A stretch of DNA of 64,000 nt from assembly GCA_014338405.1 (NCBI GenBank), contig JTDE01000315.1, positions 153,762 through 217,761 of the forward strand. The letters are read 5' to 3'. Positions 1 to 14,841 of the stretch are shown piece by piece (within the stretch, counting starts at the first letter, position 1; every line of letters begins with the position of its first letter). The stretch comes from Paragonimus skrjabini miyazakii. Lineage: Eukaryota > Platyhelminthes > Trematoda > Plagiorchiida > Troglotrematidae. A model generated the notes under the pieces. The model worked only from the letters and a program-made list of their open reading frames with translations. It ran no database searches and was not told the origin of the DNA. A program made the position numbers and the translations under genes.

Positions 1-3000
1 ATAATGGTTTGTATGCTCGTAGTTGCGTGTTTTATCATCAAAGCTACAACGTTAAAGTTGGAATAACTCTCTATTGTCAATGTACTTACTCTGAGCTTAA
101 CCTAAAGAATCGTCATCTAATCGACGACGTTTTATTGCAGCTCTCTTTTTATGCCAACAGATAAAGGATAACTTGAATTGAACATTTACTAAAATTCTAT
201 ACACACGATTATTTCACGAGAAATCAGTTAATGTCGAGTAGCAGTAGACTGATATGAGAAGACTGTAAAAATGCTTTTTTTACTCACGTTTTGATGAAAA
301 ACTTAGGAGAATGACGAGCAAAGAATTATAAAGCACCTTGGGGTGACCTGTAAATCTACCATTCAATAAGGGCAAATAAACTCAAAACGACAGGTTATCT
401 TCATTTGAAGCGTTTACTGTTATAAACGATAATGCTGGGTCAGAGAACAATTTCGCAATCAATACAAACCACTCATCAACCACAATTGATAAATGTCACA
501 TGTAACTCCATTCTGTTGGCCAGAAATGTGTCAAAACCGCTGAATGTATCCAATAACAAGTCCATTTGTGTGAACATCCCAGAAGAGAACATTGTTCACG
601 TTATTAGTTGCTTACAACTTGCTAATAACACTGATTTCTAAACGTTTCTGGTGAATGGCAGTATGTCCATTATTAATTCACAGATGTGCGTTAGTCAGGC
701 AATGTTGTTTTCCTAATGTACTTCGCGAAACATTTTGAAAATATATAAATGTATAGTATTTAATAAAAAAAGGATTTCTCTGTGGCAGTTTATGTTCAGT
801 CCTAAATTGTATCTATCAGAAATAGCGTCATTCAGAAGCGATTTAAAGAATTAACGGTATGAGATAAAAACAGTTTTTCGGTGACAAGGAGCATTTTAGA
901 AATCCTTAGGAAAGACTGGAAAATTGCTGTGGCAATTTTCATCATTTTATACAATCCATAACAGTACAGTGGTTATATACATCATTGCATCGTTGCTTAA
1001 CCGAAATTCTACAGTTCTTTAAACAATGGGATTTTGTTCAATTTGAACGTTACCTATCGTATAGATAATAATCCACTATTAACATGCGCCAACACTATAC
1101 TAACTTGAAACACATTGGCTAGATCACAGTAGGTAATCTATTTTCCCCTGACCTAGCCTGTTCAATCAACTATTCAACGTTAGTGTTTACCAGGTAGAGA
1201 TTTTCAGCTAGTGTGTGCCTTAAATATCTATGAGTCTGGATTTCACGTCAAGTTGAAATTGATTGGGAATCTATAAACATCTACCTCGTCATCTAGTAGA
1301 TTTATCTAGACTGTAGGTTAACATTTATTTACTAGACGTACAGTTTAACTGAATGAGACGGATTTAAGTTAATATTCCGTTGAATTATGAAACATCTCAA
1401 CTAAGGCATTTTTTTCGCAAAAGCGATCATGCGGATGGATGTGTGAAAATAGCTCAACATGGCTTAAGTACGTATTAGTTAATTCATTTCTCGGGATAGC
1501 TGTAGTTGTGCAAGTGCTCTTCACTAAAAGCACCTTTTATTTAATGAGTGAACTCAACTTACGATCAGCTGTTGTTAATTCCATCTGAAGTAAGCGTCTC
1601 AGTTCCAAATAAATCGAACTACACAAGCTAAGGTGCACTGAACCGAGTGTGGCCAGAGCTGCAAGACAGCTGCGAACAAGAAATGATCAGTGGCACATAT
1701 CAGGGTTCACCTAAGTTCACATCCACATCTGAAGTTCTGTACTTCCCAGTTCCAAAGTCGCTGTAGGGGAACGAGGTCAGTGAAGTTGTAACGTTCTAAC
1801 AAGGTTGAACTAAACAAACGGCCAAAAACGACTGGTCGTGAAATGTTTGCACTTTCAGAATGCCGTTAGATATATGCTACCTACTTAAACATAACAAGAT
1901 ATACTGTCGGATTATGCGTGCGTTTTTACTCAACAAGAAGCATTACTGTCGACTGTCGGTGACTGCCTCTTTCTATCGACGGGCGTTTACCTCCAGCTTA
2001 TCCTCAATCCCATTTTTAGAGGTGTCGAGACGTACGTTAATCACGGGCGTTAGACACCGCATAGCAAATAAGCGCTTACCAAACCAAACGTAAAAGATTG
2101 TTTATGCACCAAGTGGCATGACATTGATTTTTTGGGGACATCTGGTTTACAGATAACGAAGGAGCATGTAATGGTACGACACGTGCTCAACCCGACAAGA
2201 ACTGCTTGCACTGTCTTTCTGACTGAATTAAAAGCATTCGGAAACTGTGATCCCGTCCCAAGTCTCAACAGGAGAAGAATATTGATGTGATGTTGCACCG
2301 GCAGCTACCAAGCAGGTCGCTGAATTCTGGTTCATTTGTAGTTCGATTTTCAATAAGAACTGAGCAATTCATAAAGTCACTCTAAGGCGTCTCAACAACA
2401 CCAATTTCCAGCCAGCCTCATTTAAAACAAAATGCGAGGTTTGAGGTTTGCATCGTTGTGGCTCCTCAGTAATGCGCGTATGTGACGGGGAGAGGACCAC
2501 TGGCCAAATTATTCTCAAGTGCCATGTTGGCCATTGCGTCATCGAGCGCAGTGGGAAAGGTAGTAACTGAAAAGTCGTTGATCACACAGAAATTACGATA
2601 TATTGTCTGCAAGTTTTGAACAAAAATTTCGAAAATTCCTTTAATACTTGGCAAAAATCTGGTTACCAGTTTTGAATTTTTGTGAGGGTGGGTAGCGTAC
2701 CGTGCAAATAGGCAGTGAAGTGAGAAAATATACCTTGAGGTTAATTATAACCTGTTCACCTAGTCTGTAGAAGTTTTAGTTCATCAGTGTTGGTTCAACT
2801 GACGGAATAGCCAGAAAGAATACTATAACTTTTTTGGCCGTTGCGTTTCACTGGTTGTACTTGACATGCAACTGGTCGCAACAAACGTAACTAGCCTAAG
2901 AAGTTGGAGTAATATCTTTGTCAGTTTACTTTCGCATAATCGATCCTCACTCTACTTGGATTTACCGTGCACTGGGAATGAATGGCATTTTAGTTTAGCA

Positions 3001-3200
3001 GTCTTGACCATCTACCCACCAACCGCATTAGACACTTATCATTTGTAACAATCAGTTACGCACCGCTTTGTAGACAACCTGATTGATTTTCCTAATAGTC
3101 CGTCATTCAGTGATAGCAAACATCCGGTGATTTTCAAGGCTGCGTCAGTTTTGTTTGTTTACACTGATATCTCTCTACTTAAACGGGACAGTGACCAAAA
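1..3200. other. Anonymous AT-rich DNA, no supported gene
   Basis: I see no recognisable domain, RNA gene or clear spliced exon here. Short open frames at 432-641, 1860-2093 and 2050-2298 are of chance length for this base composition. The stretch from about 2300 to 3200 lies downstream (minus sense) of a Gypsy reverse-transcriptase scrap and may hold the rest of that element, but I could not align any motif convincingly. Confidence 0.6.
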
Positions 3201-3204
3201 TTGG

Positions 3205-3579
3205 TTACGCCGTGTTTATCTGAAAGGTTTTCAGTCCCTGCAGATGAAAAGCACAATTGACTGAAGCAGTGTTACTGAACTTTGTATAGTCAACTAATAA
3301 CTGAAGGAGTCCGTCATTAGTTTTTATCAGCACAAGCGGGAAACTCAACGCAGACTCGAGATATAAGGGGAACTGTTGTGCAGCCTGTGGTGGATAGCCA
3401 ATTTTAATGAAATTCCGTAAATCTGCAGGTCTATAACAATCATCGATGTTTTGCTGAACGTGCAACTTCCGTAGATTAGAACGAAACTGCAGCATCCATA
3501 GGCTTGATAAAAGAACAAGGTTGACTGTACTCACTGACTCGTTCACATGACACTGACGTTGTTTTATTAATGGAAGCAT
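3205..3579 (-). pseudogene. Ty3/Gypsy-type reverse transcriptase fragment (decayed)
   Basis: A 124-codon minus-strand frame whose last third resembles the start of a Gypsy reverse transcriptase. It reads SFPLVLIKTNDGLLQLLVDY, which matches the family pattern (W)ASPVVLVKKKDG..RFCVDYRKLN, followed by a region equivalent to 'YPLPRI.E.L..L..A'. Known role: this is the finger region of the polymerase that copies element RNA into DNA. No YxDD active site is recognisable downstream (2300-3200), so the copy is dead. The N-terminal half is not assignable. Codons match the motif but several family-invariant residues are replaced (for example KKDG is KTNDG). The call rests on one motif block; a chance frame is possible but unlikely. 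Confidence 0.45.
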
Positions 3580-4041
3580 GACTTAGAAGGCAACTTGTGA
3601 ACAATTTTTCGTTTTATTTTACTGCATTGTTTATCCAATAACCAGTAACGAATTTTAGGTTGTCGTTTTGCTGGCCAACTTTCATCAGCGTATTATCGAC
3701 TCTGCATGCTTCCAGGTTTTCAAATAACGAAGGCGCAGTTAACTCACTGTGATCATATACGTTTTTTTCACATAAACAAAATATCGGCATTTGGTTTTCT
3801 ACATCGCGTAATGAATTCGTATGTTTCCGACGAATATATTGCTTTTCCGGAGCTTCTGTAGACGTTCTGACAGATAAGGAGTAGAAGCTATTCATAGCTA
3901 AGACAGTCATTTCTACATTGGGCTTTAGGTAACAGTCCAGAAATAATTCCCATTCATTCCGCGAAGGCGGTAGATTAGGTAAGACCCCTCCGGACTACTT
4001 GTGTGACAAATATGCGCAGCCCTCTGAAAACCATTACCGAT

Positions 4042-4432
4042 AGACAAAGTTTGTTGATTTTTTACGAATGCATACTACAGACCATTCATATACTAGTATT
4101 GGAAAACGAGCAAGATATCAGAGAGTCAATTTTCAGAATGCACACTCATTTTCACTACCATGGTAGCGACAACTTCCAAAACAGTTGTTTCTGGATACAA
4201 CACGGGTTTGAACTTCTGAACTGCAACTGCTACAGCATAGCGCATCTGTGTGACATTGAGTAGATAACGCAAATCGCCGTTGCAGGATCACATTGGTGTA
4301 TTGGAAATGAAAGACGTATATGCCATCTATTATATTTAATAATTAACAAACCCGATTCACTACTAACAGAGGCAAACGGACCCTTCGATTTTTCTCCTAA
4401 ACAAGAAGTTTTCATTTCCATATACAGATTAT
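4042..4432 (+). repeat. Left arm of large foldback repeat
   Basis: This segment is the reverse complement, with mismatches and small indels, of 5011-5380. Long shared blocks include the strings around 4096-4130 (caagatatcagagagtcaat), 4217-4265 (ctgcaactgctacagcatag) and 4355-4410 (cactactaacagaggcaaac). The arms enclose a loop of about 580 bp. No transposase, reverse transcriptase or other coding match was seen in arm or loop. It could be a non-autonomous foldback DNA transposon or two insertions of one repeat in opposite orientation. Confidence 0.85.
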
Positions 4433-5010
4433 CAGTATAACATTAATTTACAACAGATCTTTAGGAGACACAAGCATAAACGATCAGCTGTTCAGCTAAT
4501 ATCGTTGTCAGTTCACTATAGGTGGGTCAGCTGAGTAGGTTGCACGGTTCTCAATCGGTGGGTAAAACTGTATGTTTGGAGTGTACGGACTGGTAAGAGT
4601 CAACATGTTGCGTTAAGTAAGATCGATCGGTGATTTTACGTTTGAATAGAAGCTATATGTGCACCCAAGCCAATAGTTGAAGACAATGGCCTAACTATGT
4701 TGCGAATTTGTTAATAACCTCAAGGATGTGAGATCTAATCATTCACCCTATCTTATCTAGATGTTTAGAAAATGTGAATTCAGACATTAAGCTCCAAAAC
4801 AGTAACATTAACATCAATGCCACCAACGAGCTTTCGAAAGGGTTATCCACTTCCAAATGTATTAACATGTCTACCTGTTTTTCTTACTAAACAGTGTGAG
4901 AGCGTGTACGATACACAAAAGTAGCAGATCAAATCTGGTATAGGCCTCATAAAACTGCAGTTAGCTGAGTAAACAGTTTTAAATCAATGTATATCGTTAA
5001 TGGTTTTCCT

Positions 5011-5380
5011 GATAGCCCATATATTGGAATGAAATCTTCTTGTTTAGGAGAGAAATCGAAGGATCCGTTTGCCTCTGTTAGTAGTGAATCAGGGATGTTA
5101 ATTATTGAATATAATAGATAACATATACGCCTTTCATTTTTAGTATACTAATGTGATCCCTCAACGGCGCTTGGCGTTATCCACTCAACGTCACACAGAT
5201 GCGCTATGCTGTAGCAGTTGCAGTCCAGAAGTTCAAACTGTTTTGAGGGTTGTCGCTACCGTTGTAGTTACAACCATTGTGCCTTCTGACAATTGACTCT
5301 CTGATATCTTGTTCGTTTTCTCACACTAATATATAAATTGTCTGTAGTATGCACTCGTAAAACATCAACGAAATTTGTCC
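5011..5380 (-). repeat. Right arm of large foldback repeat
   Basis: Inverted partner of the arm at 4042-4432. By eye the arms agree at roughly four positions in five, and the left arm has about 30 bp that the right one lacks (near 4165-4205). The similarity ends sharply at the outer side near 5380/4042, consistent with the edge of a mobile unit. I did not find a convincing short target-site duplication at the outer edges. Confidence 0.85.
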
Positions 5381-8300
5381 GGACATAGATTATGCAATCT
5401 CAGCCCATTTTCTTCTTTATTCAACTTCTTTACGGGAAAATAAAATCATAAACCTAATGGTTTTTGATATATTGTAGATGCTGAGGGTTTCTCTTCACAT
5501 TGACCATTCCAAACACACCATCTGAAAAACACAACATACCCTCGATTGTAGACAGCAACCTAATAAGGATTTATTCAGCAGACGCAACTACTATCAAAAT
5601 GTCAACAGAATCCACAGCTTATAAGAAAAATTTTGGGAATTCGCATTGTTTATAAAGCTGTTCACAGCTTCCAGAATTTGTAACCTGAGTGAAAAATTAC
5701 AAATGTTTGCTATATTTGCTATAATTAAAAATAGGTTCCAGTTTAACAACTTTTCTGGTATAAATACGTTAATCCTGTGCTCCATATAAATTAAATTCAA
5801 AGGTATGAACTAAAAGGTAAAACTTATTCACAAACTACCCAAGAACAAAATGCAGTAAGATAACGCGAAGTTCGTCCATTAGAATTCTGGTAGCATTTAT
5901 ATTCAGTAAAATACAGTGAAATAATGAGGTAACGTTCGATAGTGTTTGTAAAATCAAGCCACACATTTTTTTCATCGGATTTTGCGGTACATCAGAAAAC
6001 GTCATGAAAATTATATTACTAAAACTGACTGAAAAAAACGCACGCCAAAAGCTGTCACATGCAGTATCCGAAAGGAGAACATTGTAGCCAAAAGTGGACC
6101 TGTATCATAGTTCACTTTTCAATGACTGTGCACGGCAAGTCGAACAAAAGATAAAACCGTGTTGCTTCGCGAACTTATATTTGCTATATATATATTTGAC
6201 AGTAAATAAATACCCAGAAACTGTGCATTATGTTTGTTATGGAGTGTAAATAGTAAATTTTCACCGAATTACTCGCGGAAATTTCTCCACTGATAAACAA
6301 CAGTATTCATGTGTAATCATTGTCAGCTTCAGTTCAAGCAATTCTTCATTCACAATATAAAAGAAACATTTAGCGTTTGATGAGGGATGTGTTAGTAGTG
6401 TGACCGATTAATTAATCAAAAAATGACCCATATAAAAACGTCTTGGGCGTTTGCTAAATTAAAACTATAATACACAACAGCCGGTAACTGAAAAAATTTG
6501 GTAGGTGAGAAGTCTTTATGTGCCTCAAATACACATGCAACATCCAGACACTTTGTGGCACTAGTAAAATGAACGTTTCAAATCGCATAATCAAAAACGC
6601 GGAAACATTTGTTGGCATTACTCCGAAACAAAAAACGAATACAAATACACATTACAGTGTACATACTTGTATAGGTAGTTGGCAATTCAGTTGTTAACAG
6701 ACGACAGTGCCTTCAGTTGATGCTTAACAGTCACAGCCGTATTCGGCTTACTGAAATGTTCGCGGGCCGGTTATGCACGCTGGGCTTGAAACTAAGCTTG
6801 ATATTTTATCACTGAGAGAGGCCATTTACTCATATATAACCTCACTATCAGAATCGGAAGGCTGTTGATATTGATGGGCTTGATATTATCACTTGGGTGG
6901 AAATAGGTATAATGCCTAGTGACAAAATAACTGACAAGTAAGGAATCAACTGTCATTGGAGTGCGTGGAGCACAACAAGCTGATTTCCAGAGAAACTGAT
7001 ACCAATTTATCATACGGAGGAAAACATGAGGCTTGATGGATTTTTATTTTGAAAAATATGTATATTCACCAGTAAAGTGTTTCACAAGAGTACGTTTCTG
7101 CGATGGTACAACTGTACGAACTACTCAGCCCATATTGTATCAGTATACCACGTGTCTTTACTGATAAAGCTTAATTAGAGAGGGGCAGTTTTCAATTGTC
7201 GCATTTCATCAAATTTATTAGTGCTTAAGGATAATTCCGCTTTTCATTAATTGTGAAAGCATTATACCGGAAAAGTTTACTGACAGAAGATGCTTATAAA
7301 ACTAAATGAACAAACTGATCTCTCACAGTCCTGACTCTTAAGGTCAGTGTGTACTAGCTAAACCGCCATCCCATACGTTGTGTACAAACTTGTATAAACA
7401 ATATACATCTTCAGTTTATACCACTATTCTACAGGCAAACTGATTGAGAAAAATGGTGTTTGTTCACATCATGTTTTTACGTTAACACGATTTGCTTAAC
7501 TACGAAATCAAACAGGAAAATTAATACACCGAAATGAGTTTCCGCAGATTCCATCAAAAGTTTATCACAAATGAAATTGTCCACCAATGATTCTACATAA
7601 GCTAGGAAGTTGAGATTACCAGTGTATATATGTCCCCGTATATTGTAAACCAGCCTGTTAAGCTTGAACGCAACAAATTCTAAAGCAGTACTCACTGTTC
7701 ATCAAACGTAATTCAGTCTGAACGATCAAAGCATGACACAAATTTATCTGCATAATTTTGATTGCTTATTCGATAAAACCAAAATTCACTATCACATCAA
7801 GCGGCACGGCACACTCAATGTGAACAAACAACCGTGATCTCAGGGACATCAGCCTTTATACATAATGCAAACAACAATGCACCATTCACAGCGTTTGCTA
7901 TTATCAAAACTTGTAACGGTTTTCACGTGTTAACTGTTTACAAATCTTAATGAAATCTCTCAATACTACAGAAAGGTAAGGTATTCAGCTCAAAATCAAG
8001 ACAGGAGCATCTTCATAGTTCCCATAATATATAGGGGAATTTAGAAATTATATGACCAGAAGGTAACCAAGAGAGTCTCCAACGAAAATAATCAATGTAG
8101 CAACCCAATTTGGAACTTTCAGTTAGTAGTTTTACGGTTTACACATCACCTTCACGTCATAAATACAAAAGTGAGTTCAGCAGGTATTTTCATCCTGAAA
8201 CAAATGTAACCCTTTTGTTCTTTTGTGAAAATCAACACGTGCTAACAATACCACGCAAAATAATTGCTGAAAACTCATTAGCCCTGACATAACCATTGTG

Positions 8301-9305
8301 TTTTGCTCAACGCATCATTATTTGACAAAATTTTGCACGAGAAAAGTGAATATGAAACGCTGTGTTTTGTAATCATGGCAAAAAAAGATTAGTATGACCT
8401 AATTCAACTCTCAGCAGTTGTTAAACATAAAAAATCACCAGCAACTCGGTTGTATAGTTTGAGGATGAATAGCGAGTTGTTAACTGGCAAAACTCTTTGC
8501 TATCACAATAAGTCAAATTTCACGTTCACCGTGCAGTCTAACAGAAATGAAATAGTAAAGATTTGCTAGGTGGGAAAATATAAATCTGCTATTCTGAGTT
8601 GAAACTCTCAGAAGTAAAATGCCATCCAATCAGAACGAAAATCTCAAAAAGAAATTGTTGGTGTTTCATGGCGAACAATTCAACTGATTGTTTTGAAAAT
8701 CAAGTTTTCCTATTCCCCATATTCAAGTTGTCATGCATAACTGACAGCTCCACATTCTCACTTAATATCGAAGTATCAGCTTACACATTAAAAGATCTAC
8801 TTAACTTTGACAGAAAAACTTCGTTAAAATGTTTAAAAATAGGTTTGGACCAAGTGCCTTCGAAACAGGGCCCAAGAATTTCGGACGGCTACTACGTTAA
8901 CGTCGTATATCACATTTCATGAAGCATTGAATAATTACACAAACCAACGTGACATAACCTCAGACTCTGTCACCAACACTGACATGCGCATATATATCTA
9001 ACTTTCAGGTCGACAAGCATCATTTTATTTCGTGACCTTTTAAAAGTATGCTGTAAAACATGCCGGTTCTAAATTGGACTGTGATTTATTTGAAGTGACA
9101 GAACTCAAGGCAAACTACAGCCAAACACAAATGTAAAGCTCATTATTTTGTCAAAACACGGTGTATAATTAACCCTACTACTCAATATAAACGGATTACG
9201 GTAATACATAAACAAGATTTTTAGCCGATAACTTCAGCGTAAAATATAGCTCTAATCTAGATTGTTCAGTTCTCTCGTATAAACCATTCTTCAAAGTAGT
9301 ATATT
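5381..9305. other. Anonymous DNA, no supported gene
   Basis: Nothing recognisable. Open frames (6792-7013, 7477-7695, 8599-8922) are short and without domain similarity. A short AT run (6185-6200) is the only simple repeat noted. Confidence 0.6.
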
Positions 9306-9444
9306 TCAGTACTGGTGAGTAGTAGGGGAGATCAGTTTTCCATTGAATTAAACATTACCCACAACTGATTGCAGCTGTTATATCCTCATAGACTTTCCAG
9401 TAAGCCCCTTTCAAAAAGAAATACCAGACTAAAGTTTCGTTCTC
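9306..9444 (-). repeat. Dispersed SINE-like repeat, copy 1
   Basis: Read on the minus strand, this copy contains GAACGAAACTTTAGTCTGG, then a gaaaggggc block, ggaaagtctatg, acagctgcaatcagttgtgg and a terminal cccctactactcaccagtac. The same blocks in the same order occur at 14842-14960, 39589-39731 and 52571-52731. No A- or B-box promoter or coding frame could be assigned, so 'SINE-like' describes only size and dispersion. Confidence 0.8.
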
Positions 9445-12400
9445 GTTCATCAGTAGTGCATATTTCTTCAATTAATTTGTCCGATGTTCAAGATGCGTTG
9501 TCATGTGTTATGCCTTCTTGCATTCAATAAAATTGTGTGCTGGGTTTTAACTGGTTGGCATGCTTCTTGGACGAAGTGATTCGATTATTAATCAGTTGGA
9601 AGATATCCTCACCAAATTTAGTACGAATGTAGTAAACAACTCGGGTGTCTTATTTAGCATATTTGACAAATCAATTGAGAACAGCACAACGTTACGAGCA
9701 AGTTTTAATACGCCTAACAGAGGCCACCCATGGTGGTCAAACCGTAGAGTAACATGACTCGCTCGTAACGTTTTGCTGTTTTAAATCGATATACCAATAG
9801 TTTGCTGATTTTCTCATTACTCTCAGGTGATTACTAGAATTGTGGTATATCTCACTGTATGAAAAGGTTCAATTTTATGCTTTACGGCTTTACAGCTTGT
9901 GACATTATTCACATAACATCCCTTCGGCTGACAAGGTTTAACAAAATACGGTGCTTGTAAAATCGATTAGCGGTGTTTCATACAAGCCGACTCATAAACC
10001 CTTCAAGTCATTACTACTGCACGAACGATTACATAAAGAGTAAGTTGCCTCAATGAAAACGTTAATTATAATCGAGTAAAAAAGAAACAAGTTGCATTGT
10101 GTTACTAACAATGTGACTGTTAGTCATTGCAGAAGCATTCTATTTCCTACTTGATTTACAGTTTACAAGATATGGTTACGTACACGGCTAAACTGTACCG
10201 GGCAAGCATTGTAAATCATCATTAGAGGCAACGTTAATCAACTTTTGCCGCATCAGTCGCACAAAGAAGTATCTAGAGATACGGCTGCTTTAGCGAGGCA
10301 TCAAAAATAAACGAAATGAGTTAGTCAAAAACGGGACGGAAAAAAACTGACATTATCAGCCCAAATGTACAGTTGTTTACGCTGTCTTGCTGCCAGTAGC
10401 GTTAAGTGAAACTTCACAAGGAAAGAAAATTGTTTAGAAAAAGTGGCTTGTTTCCATAGTATTATTCAGCGATCCAAGTCATAGTTGACTTTTAACGCAT
10501 CTGATAACTAAAGCAGCTTGGGAAATTTTACTTTGACCCTGAAGAACACGTGTGAGAGACTCGAGTGTGAAAAGCCTAGTTTTCCGTAGCATTTAAATTA
10601 GCAACGGAAACAACACTTTCAAAGCACTCCATGGCTTGAACTAGGGGGTTATAACTGTTGCCCCGATGTTTCATTTTGGGAATCAGTCACGTGCTGAACT
10701 CATCGTCTCACATGAGTTCATCTGGGAAATCGACTCTTCCGGTTGGATTTTTGATGCAATTCATAATGGAATCCACCAAAGCACCTGTTGTCCATCGAAT
10801 TTTATTAGTAATACACTGTTTGGCGGTTAAGAAAATACCATGGTGACAGCTTTTAGAGAATCCGAGCTGCAGCCACGTTCTAAACGGCAAAGGCAACAGC
10901 ACGCTCAAACGCAGCATGTGTATAACCAGCTGAGCTAACGAACCACGTACGCATTAATACATTCTTTGGCGCAAATTATTGTTTGATACAGATGAATCAC
11001 ATTAATCGACGAGTTTACTGGGTGATACATTTGAAAAAAGTGAGGGGCAGTTCCTCGTGAAGTTTTCAAATCACGTGACCCGAACTATGTACGTTTTTCG
11101 GAATCATGAGAGCTTAAACCTTTATCTCGACTATGATTTGAAAATGTCGATGTCTTCGAATAATAAATATGTAAGTATTTGCTTAACTTAGGAGTACCAC
11201 GCTCATTAGAAAACGTTCACCGTAAAACTCGATGTGTTTGAATCAGGTAATAATCAATTCAAAGATGGCTAATCATTAATGCAATGGTAATCATATTTGT
11301 AGGACAATAATCACTTCAGAAGATTAGCACCTCATAAAAATTGTATCCATCCATGATTTTCAGTCATTTAATAGTCCACAGAACAGCAAGTAAAGATACG
11401 GTGAAAGCCTCACGAATTTATAAGATTGGCATTTACCGTTCATACACCGTCACAAGTAGTATCTAGATTGTCTTTATTTGATTTTCATCTGTTAAGCGTA
11501 GGTGATGGTTGATAACATTTGTGAGATCTGTGAAATGATTCCTCCAAATTTCGACCAACGTTATGTTTTTGTGTTAAGCACTTTACTTTCATACGATACA
11601 AAGTTCCTATACAGTATCCCACTTGGACATTGTTTTCTTTCAAACTTAACTTCATAATGCTTTCATCTATAAGTTACGGGTGAATTTTCAGCCATTATAA
11701 CGGAGAGGTTGTCCACCCAGAAATTTTGATGTGATGTACAGTGATCAAACGTGTTCATCAAAACCATCTTCGTTACAACCGAAATCTCACTACATTGATC
11801 AGTTTGGCTATAAACGAATAAGTCCGCCCGCTGTATCGGATTAGAAACATCTTTTTTGGAACTAGATGTCAAATCATACTATAGAAGTGTTGTTTTAAAG
11901 ACTTCCATTTTTTCAAGCCAGAATTTACTCTTTAAAGCAAACTGTAAACGCCTTTTTCAGATGAGGGAAAATCCATCAAGAGTATAAACGAAAATTGTTT
12001 GATCCGAATGATTAGGTTTTGTAAAGATCAATTCGTGCACTGTATTCTACATGATCTTGAAATGAACACACGTAGAGATTATTCATAAAAAGACATGCAA
12101 GCAAATCAACTTATTAATCAGAAATACTTGTAACTATTCTAAACTTTGTCAGCTTTTCACATTTCTAGTAAACACAACTTTTTCAAGTTAAACAAGTTAA
12201 TCAGAACATGTCTGGTAGATGCATTGAGTAAAAATTGACTGGTAACTGCCAAATACATAACAGCACGAATCGGTTTTTATATCGGACAGTTATGGCAGGA
12301 TTAAGCTCAAGAACATTTACTGCGAGCATGTAAAATTTGGCATGGGTCGCATGTCCGCGATTAGTTCCACAGACAAAAAAGTCTAGAATTACAATAAAAT

Positions 12401-14841
12401 AATGGAATTCTGAATGCATGTATGAAATCGATTACCTATCAAGGTCGTTTCTTAACGGTCTTCTATGAATATATACGAAAACGTTTCCTAAAACAGCCAA
12501 TTTCTGTTGCTTTTTTAGTTTTACAAACCGACAGTTTAGGTATTTCTGGTAACTGGATCTTTCCCAAATCCATATTTTAGGGGGTCTGAGCGTTTGACCC
12601 AGATTTTCTTTAATCCACTTCAACATTTCAAACCGTTTTACTTACTCTTTCTAACACAATCTCCCTTAAATTTAACCGCGCTGTTCTCATCTTCGCTTCC
12701 AAACTAACATGAAAATATCTGTTAAATGTCACAGATTTCCCCTGACAGTGAGATTGCCCGATTAGTAACATTTGCATTCCGAAGTGACTTCACGAAATTA
12801 GTATAACAGCTATATCGATAAGGCTGATTGTCAAACGGACAAAAGCTGTGGCTCGCATAGCAAACGGTTGCTGGAATGATCATCTATCGAGACTGTCCAC
12901 CGAATGAGTTCAAACAAAGACGAAAACGGTAATGCGTATCCGTCTTAGGATAAGCGTCGGAAAGAATTATAAATTATTCGGCACACTTCACATCCAATCA
13001 TCTGAACGATGTTCACATTTTCCCGTATAATATGCCAGTTTTGAATTTTAGCCCAAACCAAATGATTTTCCAGAAAATCTTTGTAAAACAATTCGTTTGT
13101 CGAACCTTCTACAAATAAATCTCCCTAAAATTGTCCACGTGATTTGCATTATAAATCACGCAATCGTGAAAGTGGATAATGCGATTCAAAATTCTATTAT
13201 GTTCAATCATCTATCACGTTGTAACAACAAAAAAAGAATATTAAAATAAATGTTTATTTTTCGTTAGTTTTTCCTAAATGTTGACAAGAAATTACTCACG
13301 AAAATATTTTTGTAATATTTCTTTGTCAGATGCGCAGATAAATGTTAACATCAACGTAAAAGCTTAATTTTAAAGAATGATTGTAATATATTCAGATCTG
13401 AACATAATAAGTAAAAGCATTTATTAAAAAATATCCGTTAGTAATCACCGAAGACCTAGAATATTAGCCTAATACGCAGTCAAGTTTGAGACCATCAAAT
13501 GAATACGGGCAAAATCAACATTTTTCTTGCCAACCTTGACCGTACACCATGGGCAACGGTTCAACTAACAAAAGTGCTAGTGGACACCGTTATATAAAGC
13601 ATACTTACATCAGTTACTTCTATCAGGCATACCGAGCTGTATTTACATTGATATTATAACAAAACGTTTATTAAAGTGCGCAAGGCTATAGAAACTCTCA
13701 TCGTGTCGACCATATTTCAAATACGAGCACACATTTTGTTTGTCGTGGTAAGCCAGAGAAGATGAGCAACGGTTGCAAAGAGATAAAGATAACTAATCAA
13801 TACACAACTGCAAGATGTATGGCATTCTCATCATCCAGAACATTTACTGGATGAACAACCTGCAGTCACTTTTGGTTGAGAGAGCATACCTCATCGATTA
13901 GGTGCTGTTGTCAGATGAGTGAATAAAACGTTGTTCGTGACACTATCTCATAAAAATTAAAAGTAGGTAAGCCGTACGACCTCTCGCTGGCAAATGCTTT
14001 ACGACATTGTAAGCAGGGTATCCAATAAAAGGCGAGTATACACAGTGAGCTGACGGTTCAAAGAAACAACCGCAAATATTCTGTGTGCGCGGGACTCCTG
14101 TCGGATTTCAGTTTTCTTTATCCCACAAGGCAAATTGTATAACTAGAAAGGCGTCAGCAACATTCAAAGTGAAATATAGGGCACGCTTGTAGTTTCTGAT
14201 TTGAACGTGATTTTGTCCTCCGTTTGGAAAGCTGATTTGTGTAATCGCACGGGCCACGGCAGACAGAGTGGTCAAAAAGAGTTGTTCTAAATAGTTGACT
14301 GCTCTTGAACATAAACTGAATTCGGAATAACTACCGTGTTGACATGTCTTCCGGTGCGGGCAACACAGAAAGAAAGGTTGTAACATGTAAATCAAGGTGC
14401 GATTTTAATTCGAACGTAAAACCTCCAATAATTCAACAAGATAGTTAAATGTATAAATTGCCTGTTACAGCGGCCTATCTACCGGTCCCTATTACGTAAC
14501 TGTGTTCATCAGCATCTCGTAAACTTTAACATATTGTTGATTATTGGGACAAATAAATCAGTTACGGAAAGAAGTGTTTTGCAGAGCAACAAAACCTTCT
14601 CGGTTTTTATAATTCTGTAAAAAGTAGTGGTATGTTTTACCAGGGTTAAAGGAGAGTTAAACTCCTGATAAGCTTTAGCAAATGTGCTCCGTAGAAATTA
14701 GGATACGTTATGATAGTGATAACAACCATACAACTTTGAGAGATTCGTCATAATCGTTATATCTCTCATAGTAAGTGAGTTCGCCTAGGGTATATAGACA
14801 GATTCAATTGAAATAACGGACAGGCATGGTTGATGGTTTAT
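9445..14841. other. Anonymous DNA, no supported gene
   Basis: No recognisable gene. A frame at 9560-9757 is unassigned. A 12-bp perfect inverted repeat (aacgttacgagc near 9689 and its complement near 9759) lies at its 3' end and could form a small hairpin. Other frames in this stretch are of chance length. Confidence 0.6.
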
